DNA of 64,000 bases from NCBI GenBank assembly GCA_002104945.1, contig MCFH01000056.1:241501-305500 (forward strand). The letters are read 5' to 3'. The notes under the pieces are model-generated. The model did not search any database. It saw only the letters and a list, made by a program, of their open reading frames with translations, and had not been told where the DNA came from. Below are positions 38,230-49,689 of this stretch, piece by piece. Every line of letters starts with the position of its first letter. Position 1 is the first letter of the stretch. The translations under genes were made by a program, and so were the position numbers. The stretch comes from Piromyces finnis (taxonomy: Eukaryota > Neocallimastigomycota > Neocallimastigomycetes > Neocallimastigales > Neocallimastigaceae).

Positions 38230-38980
38230 TTAAAGTTGCATAAAAGTTCAATGAATTCTACAATTTGTACTTTGGGAGATTGGTCACTGACTAATATATT
38301 AAATGAAATAAAAAAAAAAAAAGAAGTAACATCAGGTTTGATAGTGTGGTGTCCATTAAACTCTTCAATGAGTTCATATGTTCTTATTCAAAGAAATACT
38401 AACGTTAAACCTTGCATATATAACATTAAAAATGCACCTTTGCCATATCGGTATGACGTCAACTCTCTTGATTACATTAGATTCCTTACTAAATCTTTTA
38501 ATAAGTAACTTCATTGAGCTACTAATGAAAAGGATTGTTTTAGTAAGAAAAGCCTCAAGACCCTCTACATATTGAACATGAGACCTCAATGAACTGTAAA
38601 GCTGTCCATTCAAATGTATTTGTTCCGTCTTATCGATTTGTAGCTCATCATAAGTTAAAGTTCCACCAAAAAGAAACGTAAAAATATAGTTATAAATTGT
38701 TTTTCTTACTTCAATTTCAGGGAGTAAGTAAGTGATGAGTTGATTATTGTATTTATTAAAAAAAAAAGGGTAAAAATATCATCAATAAAGTTAAATGAAG
38801 AAATTCAGCATTCAGAGAATGCAGAACATTCCAAAATCCAATGGTAAAAAGGTTTTTCATTATATCCGCAACACGAGAAACTTTATTGCTGGTATTAGCA
38901 ATTCTGATAGTGTTTTCATAACAGCATCGAATACGAATAATCAAAGTAATTCCTAAATTTAAATGAGTTTTGTTTAGATT
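38230..38980 (-). pseudogene. LINE C-terminal fragment, minus strand
   Basis: Minus-strand translation gives IIRIRCCYENTIRIANTSNK (compare IIRIRCGYENTIRIANTSNR in the relic near 10.3 kb), then LNAEFLHLTLLMIF. It continues as NGQLYSSLRSHVQYVEGLEA, FLTKTILFISSSMKLLIKRF and LLCNFNNHF near 38,240. It is thus a 5'-truncated, inverted relative of the 9.3-11.1 kb relic, in the spacer of the large inverted repeat. Confidence 0.8.
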
Positions 38981-39419
38981 AAAAGCATAAATAAAAATTA
39001 TATCTATACTTACATGAATAGTTTTTCTAATGAAGCTTGAAATATTGTAAATAATTTAATATAAACTTCTCATTATTAGGAATAGAATTATCATGTTTTG
39101 GTAAATAATATCTATAATTTATAAGAGTTATACAAGAATATTCTGTATTTTAACTAGAGCATTAGGTAGTTTTAATTTTTCGAAAACGTAAAAATAACAG
39201 TATGAATACAGTAGAGATATGTCCAACACAGTAATCTTTTTTAGTAATCCCATCAATTAATAACCATCAATGTTCCAACTTAGATAAAAAGAAAAATTAT
39301 TTTTTTTTTCGAAGATTAAAAATTGTTATTATTTCTAATACTATTAATAGAGTATGAAACATTTAATTAAACAAGAATATTATTTGTATGTAAAAGCATT
39401 ATCAATTATTGAATTATTA
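38981..39419. other. AT-rich spacer
   Basis: Slightly less AT-rich than average between 39,170 and 39,270 but with no convincing frame; possibly further LINE debris. Confidence 0.45.
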
Positions 39420-39504
39420 TTATCTTCAATAAAATTTTAAGAATTATTAGTGGTTTGCTTAATTTAAGGTTAGTAAGTTCTTAATATTGTATTTATTCTT
39501 GTTA

Positions 39505-40100
39505 TTTAATAATAATTATTTCAGTTTAAGATCTTATTTATCTTGTTGTTAACTTTGATTTGTTAAAATAAATTAATATTGACTTATTGAACAAAGGAAG
39601 GATAAAAAAAAAAGGTACAATTTATTTTTAAATTCATAACTAATATATAACTAAGTCATTTTTAATTCACTTTAAAGAAAATAACACGGATATATAACAT
39701 TTTCCTTTTGATAGTTTTATGTACTGTTTAAGTCTTTTTTTTTTTTTTTTTCCTTTAGAGCACGCGTTCGCCATTAATCTCTCGACAACATTTACTTTTA
39801 ATGAAATTTGAATTTACACCTTTTTTTTTAAACTTTACTAGCAAATAGTCAACTTCTTTGAGAGAATAATATAAAGTCGAATATGAATTTAGAAAAAATA
39901 AAATAGAAATTGAACTCAAACTAGAGTAAATTAAAAAAAAAAAAAAGACTTATATTTACTATTGAGAATATACAAAGAAAAATTACTATTTTAATAATGT
40001 AAATAAACAAATATGAAAATTTCTTTTAAATAAAATAATTGATGAATTGAATAATTGATGAATTGAATAATAATTGATGAATTATTATATTACATAGATT
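39505..40100. other. Arm-B-specific block
   Basis: Not present in arm A, where the flanking homologies are contiguous near 32,262. It includes a T run (39,737-39,752) next to a GC-richer patch with ACGCGTTCGCC, and several GATGAATTGAATAATT repeats (40,038-40,085). I could not assign it to any element. It could be ancestral sequence lost from arm A. Confidence 0.5.
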
Positions 40101-42809
40101 TATTAATATATTAATACATTAATACATTACATAAATTATAATACAGAATAAATAATATAGCCAAGAAAAAATTTAATACTTGATGTAAATTAAAATTAAA
40201 CCAATAATAGAAGATACGTAAGATACATCTAAGCATTTTAAGTATTGATCAAATAGTATCATTTAAATTTATCTGATACATTATTACATTATTAATTAAT
40301 TATTAATTATGTATACAGAAATTTTAAAAATAATTGTACAATTGTAAAACTATTATTCCACATTTTGCCACTAAATTTATTTATTGAAAATTCATAGAGA
40401 ATTCTTCTTTAATATAATTTAAATATATTAAAATCTCTGGTATTACAAATTATTGTTTTTTTTGTATTTTTACCTCGGTGTTATGAACTAACATTTATTT
40501 ATATTTATTATTCAACTTATATATATTTTGGTTATATTATATAATTTCTATTATTTAAAATAAATAAAATTAGTATATATTTATTATTTTAAAAAAAAAA
40601 ATATTTATTTAATATTTATTTTGAAATACAAAAAAAGACAATATTACTTTTTACTTTTTTTCCTAAAATACTTAATAAAAATATATAAAACCAATTCTCT
40701 ATAATTGTCTTTTTTCTTTAACTATATTAAATAGGTCAAAAATATCTTCCAATAATAATAATAAATATAATTAAATAAATAAATAAAATAATATATGTGT
40801 GTATATATTAATTTATATTATCTAATATAATAGAAAATATTTAAAATGATCTTTTATAGTATGGCCTATGGCTTATTATGAATTTAATTAATATAGAGTT
40901 AATATTTGAATAATAATATTATAACCAATATGACTATATAATTAAATATCAAATATTTATAATAATAGTTTCATTATGGAAAATAACAGTACAAATTTCA
41001 AAATATTATATATTTTTTGTTAATTATAAAAATAAATAAATTAATAACTTCTTTAAAATAAAAATCAACAACACATTAACATAAACTAACATAAGCATTC
41101 CTATAAAATATATAAGATATATAAAATTTTAATCCATTATTATTTTATTTAGTAAAGAGAAATAGAATTTTAAAAGAATAAAAGTTTCTATGTTTATTTT
41201 GGTTATTTATTTGATTATTAAAATATTTTTAAAATTACTTTCTTTTTAATTTTTAAAATTAGTTCAATTATATATATTATATATAATGTAAAGTAATTAT
41301 AGTTAAATGATCCATTTATTCATTTATACATACATTTCATAATATATTAAATTTTATATTAAATTTTTTTTCTTTTCTTTTTGTTTAAAATTTGAAAAGC
41401 CATTAATTTATTAATTATGAAAAACATTTATAATTATGAATTTTACAGGAATGTTTTTATACAGTTACCTTTACAATTTATTATGATTACTTTTCATAAA
41501 TTAAATATTAAAAAGATTCATTATAATTATAATAATTATTACTTGAAATATATTAAATAATAAAAATAAAATTTATATATAATTAACTTTTTTGACATTT
41601 TATTATATCACATTAATTAATTCGAGAACTAGACCGCCAGTATTAAAAGATTAAATCTTAATTAATTATAAAAATATTATTATTGTTATTATTTTAATTT
41701 TAACATGGAAGTTGAATTTCTACATAATCTTAACTTTATTATAACCAATACTTTTTAAAAAACAAAATTTTTGGTAAAGAGTAAAACTATATTTTAATAT
41801 ATTAATATATATATTTTTGAAGTTGTTTTATTAAGTTTAAAAATTTTAATTCTATTTATTTTTATTATTTTTATAATTTATAATGTATACAATAAAGCGT
41901 ACTGGCATAGAATATATTATAATTAATCCTTTTAATATATGATTTTAATATATAATTTTTAATAATAAAGGATACATAATAATATAATTATTTATTTAGT
42001 AATTTATTTACTATACTCGAACTATTTATAAAATTATAAGAGAAATATACTAAAATTCATTCATATTATAACAGTTAATCTTTTAGTTCATCATAAGTTA
42101 AATGACCATATTATTTATAAATATTATTAAAATATTTTCTATTTTCATTATTAATAATATTTTTAAATAATAATAAAAACAATAAAATATTACAATTAAA
42201 AATATGTTATTTTTTTATTTTAAAGTATATATTATATAGATTGAATTATATTTCTTTTCTCTTCGAAATATGATATGATAATGTATGGAATGTCTCAGGT
42301 TCTTACTATTTTTCTATTAAGAAATAAATACAAAAAAGGAAAATTTATCATATGTATATGTATTCTGGGTATGGTTTAAAAAATTTTTTTTGACATTTTT
42401 TCTAATTGCAAAATATTAATTAATAATATATATATATAATAATAATAATAATAACTTATCTAATATAGTATAATATTAATGAAAAATATAATATTACACT
42501 TTATGTTACAAAAACAATTAAAAATTATAATATAAAGTAATAAAATACATATATGTATAATTATATATAACAGTATAATAAAATGATTAAAAGTATAATA
42601 AAAAGTAATAAATATATTAATTAAAAAAAAAGTCAAATTTGAAAAAAGAATATAAAAGAATTGGATTTTGACTGTTTTTAAAACATTTATTCTTAATTTG
42701 TATTATTTATATAATTAAAAACACTCTTTATATTAAAATATATTAAATATATCAAAACACTTTAAAAAGTTTCTCATTATACTTATATTCAATATAAAAG
42801 AAAGAAACA

Positions 42810-44021
42810 ATGAATTCAAAAGAAAGTCTTTTCAATCCCTCGAATAATTTTTTAGAATCACCTAATGGCACTCCGATTTTTAAAAGAAATTCTACATTAT
42901 CAAATGAACTTCTTAGTGATATTATAACAAATAATTATACTGAGGTATCAAGTGTTCCTTTAAGGCTTCCGGAAACCAGAGAGAGTAAAAATGACTTAAT
43001 TCAAAATATAAGTCAAAATTCAAAGCAGAGTAATAATTCAGTAAATATTAATAAATTTGTAAAAAAAAAATATAAATATATATATTATTTATTATTTTAT
43101 TTATTATATAACATATTTTATATTATAATTAATTAAAAAAATATAAAAATATTATTTTTTATTTTAAATTCAATAATTATATTTATATATATGCTATTAT
43201 AGGTATTTTCTGTTTTATCACAGCAAGACTCTCTTACAATTGAAAATACAAGTCCAATATTAAATAATATATCTCCACCATTGATGCCATTTAACGCTTC
43301 TTTTCTTAATTTACCATGTTCATCATTTAAATTGTTATCATTTAATAACAATGCCACTTCTAGTAATCACAACTCATTTATCAACGGGTCTTATTACAAT
43401 TTTTTCAAAAATCCAAATCCAAATCCAAATCCAAATATAAATTCAAATATAAATTCAAATATAAATCCAAATATAAATCCAAATATAAATCCAAATATAT
43501 ATAATTACAACAGATCAGTTAAAAAATTTTATTCAAATATAATTTCAAAAGAAAATAAACAAATAAAAAGACGTGGGAACTCAAAGGGTCATAAGCGCCC
43601 TAATTTTCCCCATAAAGTGACTAATATATTGAAAGAATGGCTTTCAAACCATTCTTTCCCTTATCCTACCATTAATGAGAAGTGTCGTCTTTGTGAGGCT
43701 ACTGGTCTAACAATGGTAGGTTATTAATTATTATTAATATTATAATTATTTTATAAAATTATTATATATATATTAACAATATTTTCTTTTTTCCTTTTTA
43801 TTCATACTACATAATACAACCTATAAATGAATGTATATTTATATAATTAAATATTGAAAATCCTTTTTATCGCCAGAATCAGGTATATATTTAAAATGAT
43901 TTTAAATTATAAATTATTATAAATTATTATAATGATATTTATTACACTTCTAATTATAAATTTTATTTTAATATTATAGATTAATAACTGGTTCATAAAT
44001 GCCAGACGCAATTATTCATAA
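42810..44021 (+). CDS. TALE (HD1-like) homeodomain transcription factor, copy B
   Basis: Plus-strand exons are 42810-43040, 43203-43715, 43877-43882 (6 nt) and 43980-44021. The 263-residue product is identical to copy A, with the same PNPN/NINP repeat and C-terminal TALE homeodomain closed by the NQ microexon and INNWFINARRNYS. The first intron starts GTAAATATT after NNS. That donor, rather than the later GTAAAAAA, is chosen because only it is conserved in copy C. The gene lies about 13 kb from copy A in opposite orientation, and about 2.2 kb upstream of a CaaX-box ORF. Absence of any coding difference from A implies a recent duplication or ongoing gene conversion. Confidence 0.88.
43877..43882 (+). 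other. 6-nt microexon (AATCAG, Asn-Gln), copy B
   Basis: CGCCAG precedes it and GTATATAT follows. Identical to copy A. Confidence 0.8.
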
Positions 44022-44369
44022 TTTAATATACTTTTATTTAAATATAGAAATAGAAAATTAAAATATTATTATTATTATACATTATTATATTAATATTAAA
44101 TTTTTCAATTACTTATTTATATATATATTAGAATGTTAATATCATATCCTTAAAAAATTAAATAATAACAATAAAATAGTGAAAATAGTAAATATTTATA
44201 TATATATATTCTTTGCAATGTAATTTTCAATCAAAAATAAATATTAATAATAAAATTATTATAGTTTACAAAATAATTATAAATACTTTTGTTATTCATA
44301 TTTGTGTGTCGTTATTGTTTCTAAAAATATTATTGATTTTATTTTATTAATATGAAAAATTATAAAAAC

Positions 44370-44400
<31 letters not shown>

Positions 44401-44509
44401 TATAAATATTACAAAATTAACTAGTTATAAATTCATAAAGTACATTTAAAAATAAATAAAATAGGTTTTTATATTCTCAAAGTACAAAATATAAATATAT
44501 TTTTTTTTT

Positions 44510-44697
44510 AACTTCCGAGTGCATTTCTCCCATCAATCGCATCAATCAAGAGTTAGCACCAATGGTGGTTCTTAGAGAAACGTCGGCTCATTCCTATTGC
44601 TAGGTGGTTGTGACCCTCCTGGTCTGTCATACTGTTTCTTCAGCTTCGACGCTCACTTAATCCATATACATTAGATGCATGTCGTTGTACGACTCTT
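44510..44697 (-). mobile_element. 5'-truncated SINE with LINE-like tail
   Basis: Minus strand: from GTCGTACAACGACATGCATC through AGCTGAAGAAACAGTATGAC and CCAGGAGGGTCACAACCACC to GTGCACTCGGAAGTT-like sequence and a poly-A tail (44,497-44,509 as T). It is about 95% like 49,690-49,862 by eye. It lacks the tRNA-like head, as expected of a 5'-truncated retroposed copy. Confidence 0.75.
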
Positions 44698-45010
44698 CTT
44701 TTTAGCAACTTTTTTCTTTTTCGTATCTTTTACCACTAATTAATTTTAAAATATAATATAAAATGTGGATTATTTTTATTTTATATTATTAAACTTTTTA
44801 AAAAATAACAAAGAAAACTTTTTAATTAAAAAATTGACCAATAAACATTCAAAATCAATAATTAAAAGATCTTTAAAAAAAGTTTACCTTTTACTAAAAC
44901 ACTACTAAATAAATTGATGAATTGTTATCTTTTAATTATATAATGTTATTATTATTAAAGCTTTATAATATTTTAATATTGGTAAATTGTATTTTAATAA
45001 GAATATTTAA

Positions 45011-46244
45011 TATATTTTATTAACTAATTAATTAAATTAACTAATACTTAAAGTATTAGTATTAATATATTATATTGCTATTAAAAGTTTACTTTAAACT
45101 TATGTTGAGTATTTTTAATATGCCATATTATGCCATATAAATAAAAATAATATACGATTATTAAATATTTTATAGGATATACCACCAATACTTTTTAAAT
45201 TATAATATCTTAACTATATTAAATATTAATATCAAAGTATATTAAAATAATTTATAAATACTAATGGAATTTTAAAGTAAAATATAATATATGAAATCTG
45301 GTTTAACTGTAATAATACATTGTTTCAATTATTAAGTCATGTTATTCATAGTTTAAATACTAATATATGATTTGAAATATATCATTTTCCTTTATTTAAT
45401 TATAATAATAATTAATAACTTTAATAAATAATTTAATTTTTAAAAGATACATTATTTTATGGTTTTCTAATAAATAAAACATAAACAATATTTATTCAGC
45501 ATTACAATAATAATAAAATATATTAATAATAACTATTATTTTTGTAATAAGAATATAGAATAGTCACATTTATATTTTTAATATTGATAAAAAGTTTAAT
45601 ACTACTATTAAATAATCTATAAGAATTACAAAATTATTTCGTTTTTTAATTCTAATACCTTATAACTTTATTCCCATATAATATTTATCTTTTCCTTCTC
45701 TAATTCATTTTTAATACACGCTTTTAAAAAGATTTAATTTAATTAATTATTAAATTTAAAAAAAAGGAAAAAATAAATTAATTATTAATTTTTTTTTAAT
45801 AATAATAAAATATTAATAAAAAAATAAATAAATAATAAAACAAATTAAATTTATATTATTAGCTCTATTATATATATTCTTTTTAGATTAAATAGGAACT
45901 TTTAATAATATGTTTTAACTCCTTTCTTTTAAAATTTAATAACAATTATTGTAGTTAATAATTAAGAATAATAACTTTAATAAAATGTAATTTTATAAAA
46001 GATAGCAATTATAATAATGGTTTATAAAGGTATATATAAGAAGCATTTGTTTTCTTGATTATTTATTATTTTAAAATTGAATTTCATTATTCAATCCTTA
46101 TTTCAATATAGCAATCAAGAATTCAAAAAGTAGAGTTTAATAACATTTATTAAAATATTAATAAAAATATTTCTATAATATATTTAAAATTAAATTATTT
46201 TAAAAAAAGAAATATAATTTTCTATCTACATTTTACGAATCAAA
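45011..46244. other. AT-rich sequence upstream of CaaX ORF
   Basis: No exon is seen. TATATATAAG at 46,031-46,040 could serve as a TATA element for the CaaX ORF. The inverted site ACAAT-T-ATTGT at 45,942-45,952 has the core bound by many HMG-box proteins, but such motifs are frequent by chance at this base composition. Confidence 0.35.
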
Positions 46245-46397
46245 ATGCCAAGCTCAATGTTAAATTTAGCTTTATTAAAATCTACTAGAACTGGTTCTGG
46301 AGCTATTACATATTCAAAACCAAGAAATAATATAACTAAAAATAAAGTTAAAAGTAACATTAATCCATATGTTACTTGTAGCTGTGTTGTTCAATAA
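46245..46397 (+). CDS. Small CaaX-box peptide, candidate lipopeptide pheromone precursor
   Basis: A 50-codon ORF begins MPSSMLNLALLKSTRTGSGA, continues ITYSKPRNNITKNKVKSNIN and ends PYVTCSCVVQ, then TAA. CVVQ is a C-terminal CaaX motif expected to be farnesylated, and the CSC arrangement adds a second Cys. The peptide is basic (about 10 Lys/Arg) and lacks a signal peptide, as do fungal a-factor-type precursors. Codons such as GGT, GGA, CCA and AGC contrast with the flanking AT background, supporting true coding. It sits between TALE copy B and the HMG-box gene. It could alternatively be a small prenylated Ras/G-gamma-like fragment, although no such domain is visible, or a chance ORF. No pheromone receptor is in the window. 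Confidence 0.55.
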   Translation: MPSSMLNLALLKSTRTGSGAITYSKPRNNITKNKVKSNINPYVTCSCVVQ

Positions 46398-47123
46398 TGA
46401 ACAAAAAATCAAACTAAAAAAAAAATAGTACTATCATTTATTCATAATTTTAATTTTACAAATATATAAATAAAAAAATAAAATATTTTTTCACTTTTTG
46501 TTAATTACTATAATTTCATAATTTTAAATATATTTTAAAATATTCACATGTATTCATATGTATACATGTATGTAAATTCTTTTATAATAAATTTAAATAG
46601 TAATAAAGAATTACATTTTAATTATAAAAAAAAAATAAAAAATAAAAAAATAAAATAAAATAAAAAAGAAAAGATTTATTTAATAATTAAAATAAATTTT
46701 GTGTTTTTTTATAATAAACATATAAATATTTCAATTTTACTTATTAAAAGTTATTTATTAGACAAACAAGCAAAATATTTAAAATTATTACTATTTCTTT
46801 TAATGTGTAAAGTTTAATAAAGTTATTAAATTATTAATTTGATAAAAAGTTAGACTTAAAAAATTATTAGTTAAACTAAGAAATTTAAAGTAATCATTAA
46901 AATTACTTTCAAGGTTGTTTTTTAATTTATATTTATATTTATTTTAATTATATTTTATTGCAAAAATAATATTTATTTATGAATAAGTATTACAAACTAT
47001 AATACAAACACAAAATAAATATTCAATTTTTAACTTTTTTTATAATCTTAAATTCAATGTTTTATAATTTTAAATTTAATTATATTTTAAATTTTTTATT
47101 ATAAATTTGATAATATTGAATAA
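46398..47123. other. AT-rich spacer
   Basis: 3' flanks of the converging CaaX ORF and HMG-box gene. Poly-A/T runs only. Confidence 0.6.
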
Positions 47124-48281
47124 TTAGTTTTTTTTCTTTAAAATATTAAGAACTTCGATAATTTCATGTCTATGTTTTATTTTATCTTCAGGTCTTATCA
47201 TTTCTAAATATTTAGAACATTTATTCATTTTATTTTCTTTTATCATCTTTTTCACCTTATTTATGATGAATTTATAATCATGTTTATTTTTGCCTTTGGT
47301 TTGAATAAACTTGTAACCCTCATATCTGTTGATACCATTAAAAATATTAAAATATGTTAGAATAAATATTATAAATATAATAATTTTAATTTCATTAATA
47401 ATCATATTTAATTAATTATATTATTATAATTAAATATTAAAATATTAAAATACATAAATACATAATTGTATAAATATATACATACACATATTGATGAATT
47501 ATTTTATGAATTTTTTGGCGGTGAATAAAAGCTTTCTTTACCTCATCATTTTGGCATTTCCATAATTCTCCAAAATATCTATTTAAAATTTTATAATTAT
47601 ATGGAATTGCATTATTTTGTTTAAAATAGTAGGTCAAGTATTTTTTAAAAATCATAAAACAATTTAATGGACGAGGTATTTTATTACCGTATTTTCTTTT
47701 TCCATTGAAAATAAATGATGTGTAAACAGTTGATATTTTTTGTAAAATATCTTTATCTTTCATTAAAAATTCAACATCACAATCGTTCAATTCTTCCATA
47801 AAATACAAAAGATATTCTTTATTCATTACTTTTGCTAATTTTAATATTTCAATTCTATTTGAAGCTTGTTGAATTAATTTTCTTACTTCATTTGAAAAAT
47901 CATCATTGACATTAGATGGGATATAATAATAATTATAATAATCAATTTTATTAAAAGCGTTTTTATAAACATCAATATTGATATTATTATTGCTATTACT
48001 ATTGATATTTTCATTAATATTAATAATATTATTAATATTTTGATCATAATTTGTAAAATTATTATTGATTACTTGATAATTAATATTTTGATTATAATTC
48101 AATTGATTGCAATTGACTATATTGATGATTTGGCCATTATTAATTTGATTAATATAGATTTGATTGTTATTAATATTATTATTATAATTAACAATAGTTA
48201 AATAGGAATTGCAATCATCATAATTATAATTATTGCTATTTTTTAATGTAAATTCATTCTTGAATAAATTTTCATAATCGA

Positions 48282-48326
<45 letters not shown>

Positions 48327-48657
48327 GATTGATATTATTAATATCAATAACTGGAATGTAATTCACTTGATTATTATTATTATTTTGATAATTATTATGA
48401 ACATTGATTGTTTTCATGTTATTACCAAAATTATCAAAGATGTAGTTAGTATTAAAAGGAGGAGAGACGATATTTGGTTGGGAAGTAACCTGAATATTCT
48501 GAATATTGGTTTTAGTAAAGTTCGTCAAGGTAGGATCTAACACATCAGAGAAATTACCACTTTGAAGATTTAAAATGGAATTATTAGAATTCTTTGTACT
48601 TAACATATCAAATTGTTGATAATTAATATTATTAATGTTATTAATATCATAAAACAT
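47124..48657 (-). CDS. HMG-box transcription factor (MATA-HMG-like), two exons
   Basis: Exon 1 (48657-47486) starts MFYDINNINNINYQQFDMLS and is Asn-rich for about 220 residues. The HMG box begins near residue 323: KIPRPLNCFMIFKKYLTYYF, then KILNRYFGELWKCQNDEVKK and AFIHRQKIHKIIHQYV. A GTATGT donor at 47,485 and ACAG acceptor at 47,326 join exon 2 (47325-47124) in phase to give YEGYKFIQTKGKNKHDYKF, the usual YxGYKY end of the box. The product is about 457 residues. RPLNxFMIF and the conserved Trp (ELWK) identify the sequence-specific class that includes fungal mating-type HMG proteins. If unspliced, both exons look like separate genes, the second with a false signal peptide. Role in sex determination is inference from class and neighbourhood. 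Confidence 0.85.
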
Positions 48658-49536
48658 TTTTAATAATTTAAAAAAAAAAGGGAAAAAATAATTATTTAAT
48701 TATTAATTTATTTTCTTTTTTATTTTAAAAAAAAAGTAAAGATAAAACAGAAAAAAAATTAAAAAAAAAAAAAAAAACGAATTTATATACTTGAATTTTT
48801 AACTTTTTTTTGTGTCATCTATTTCTTTCAGAATAGTCCAATAATTCAAAAATAAAGGTATACAAATTTCGAAATAAATAAGATTTTAAACTAGTATTAA
48901 CCTTTTTAAACTTTTATTAATCAATTGTAGTTTATTTTGAAAATTGATTAATAGAAAGTTTTCTAGCAATAAACTTTATTTCTGTTTAACTATATTACAC
49001 AGTCGATTTTAACATTTTTAAAGCATTAGAGTTTAAATTTTAAAAACCTTTCTATTTTCAATTTTATAATATTTAATTATAGTTTTAAAGTAAAAAATCA
49101 ATCAAATAATTAAAGTCATTATTATGAGACATAGTACTTAAAATATAAAAAATAAAATTTAATAAGCTATTTTTATTTTTTTTTATCAGTGGGATACCTA
49201 ATTCTCACATAAAAATATTAAAGCATTAATTTAAATATTGAATTAATAAAAAAATTTATATAGATTTATAAACCTTTTTAAATGGATGTTGATTTTATTC
49301 ATTATCATTATATTTATACATAATACCTTTTCTATATATACATTTCATTAATAAATTAATAAATATTGTAAAATAAAATTTAAATAAATGCTTTTCGTTA
49401 TTAGCATGAAAAAAAATTTAACAAATTACTTTTTCATTATTTTCTTTTTTCTTTTATAATTATTATAATTATCAAAGTTTTTTTTGATCAGTAACTATAA
49501 TTAAATAAAATTTATAAAAATTTGTTGGATGACGAA

Positions 49537-49577
<41 letters not shown>

Positions 49578-49688
49578 AAAGTCTGGATAATAGTAAAAAA
49601 AAAAAAAAAAAAAGCGCTTTTAATAATTTAGATTTATAATAATAATGTAATATTCTTGGATACTTATATTTTTTTATTATTTTTTTTT
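48658..49688. other. AT-rich spacer with ATT repeats
   Basis: Upstream region of the HMG-box gene. It contains an A17-like run near 48,760-48,777, an ATT microsatellite at about 49,540-49,575 and an A run near 49,593-49,612. No exon is seen. Confidence 0.6.
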
Positions 49689-49689
49689 A

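Larger units (their letters stand above)
39420..45010 (-). repeat. Inverted repeat arm B
   Basis: Reverse complement of 27.90-32.34 kb. Relative to arm A it has two extra blocks: about 740 bp near the inner end (about 39,505-40,250), and a SINE copy plus ATT repeat (44,370-44,700) near the outer end. The outermost match (44,888-45,005) pairs with 27,900-28,020, so the SINE landed inside an existing arm. Confidence 0.9.

Noticed and set aside
43716-43727. TALE protein ending at TGLTMVGY
   Set aside because: GTAGGT is a donor at that point; the helix-3 exon with WFINARR follows downstream, so the ending is a retained-intron artefact.
47124-47405. Separate small secreted protein starting MIINEIKIIIFIIFILTYFN
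   Set aside because: The hydrophobic start is intron sequence. The rest joins in phase to the HMG box and supplies its expected YxGYK end.
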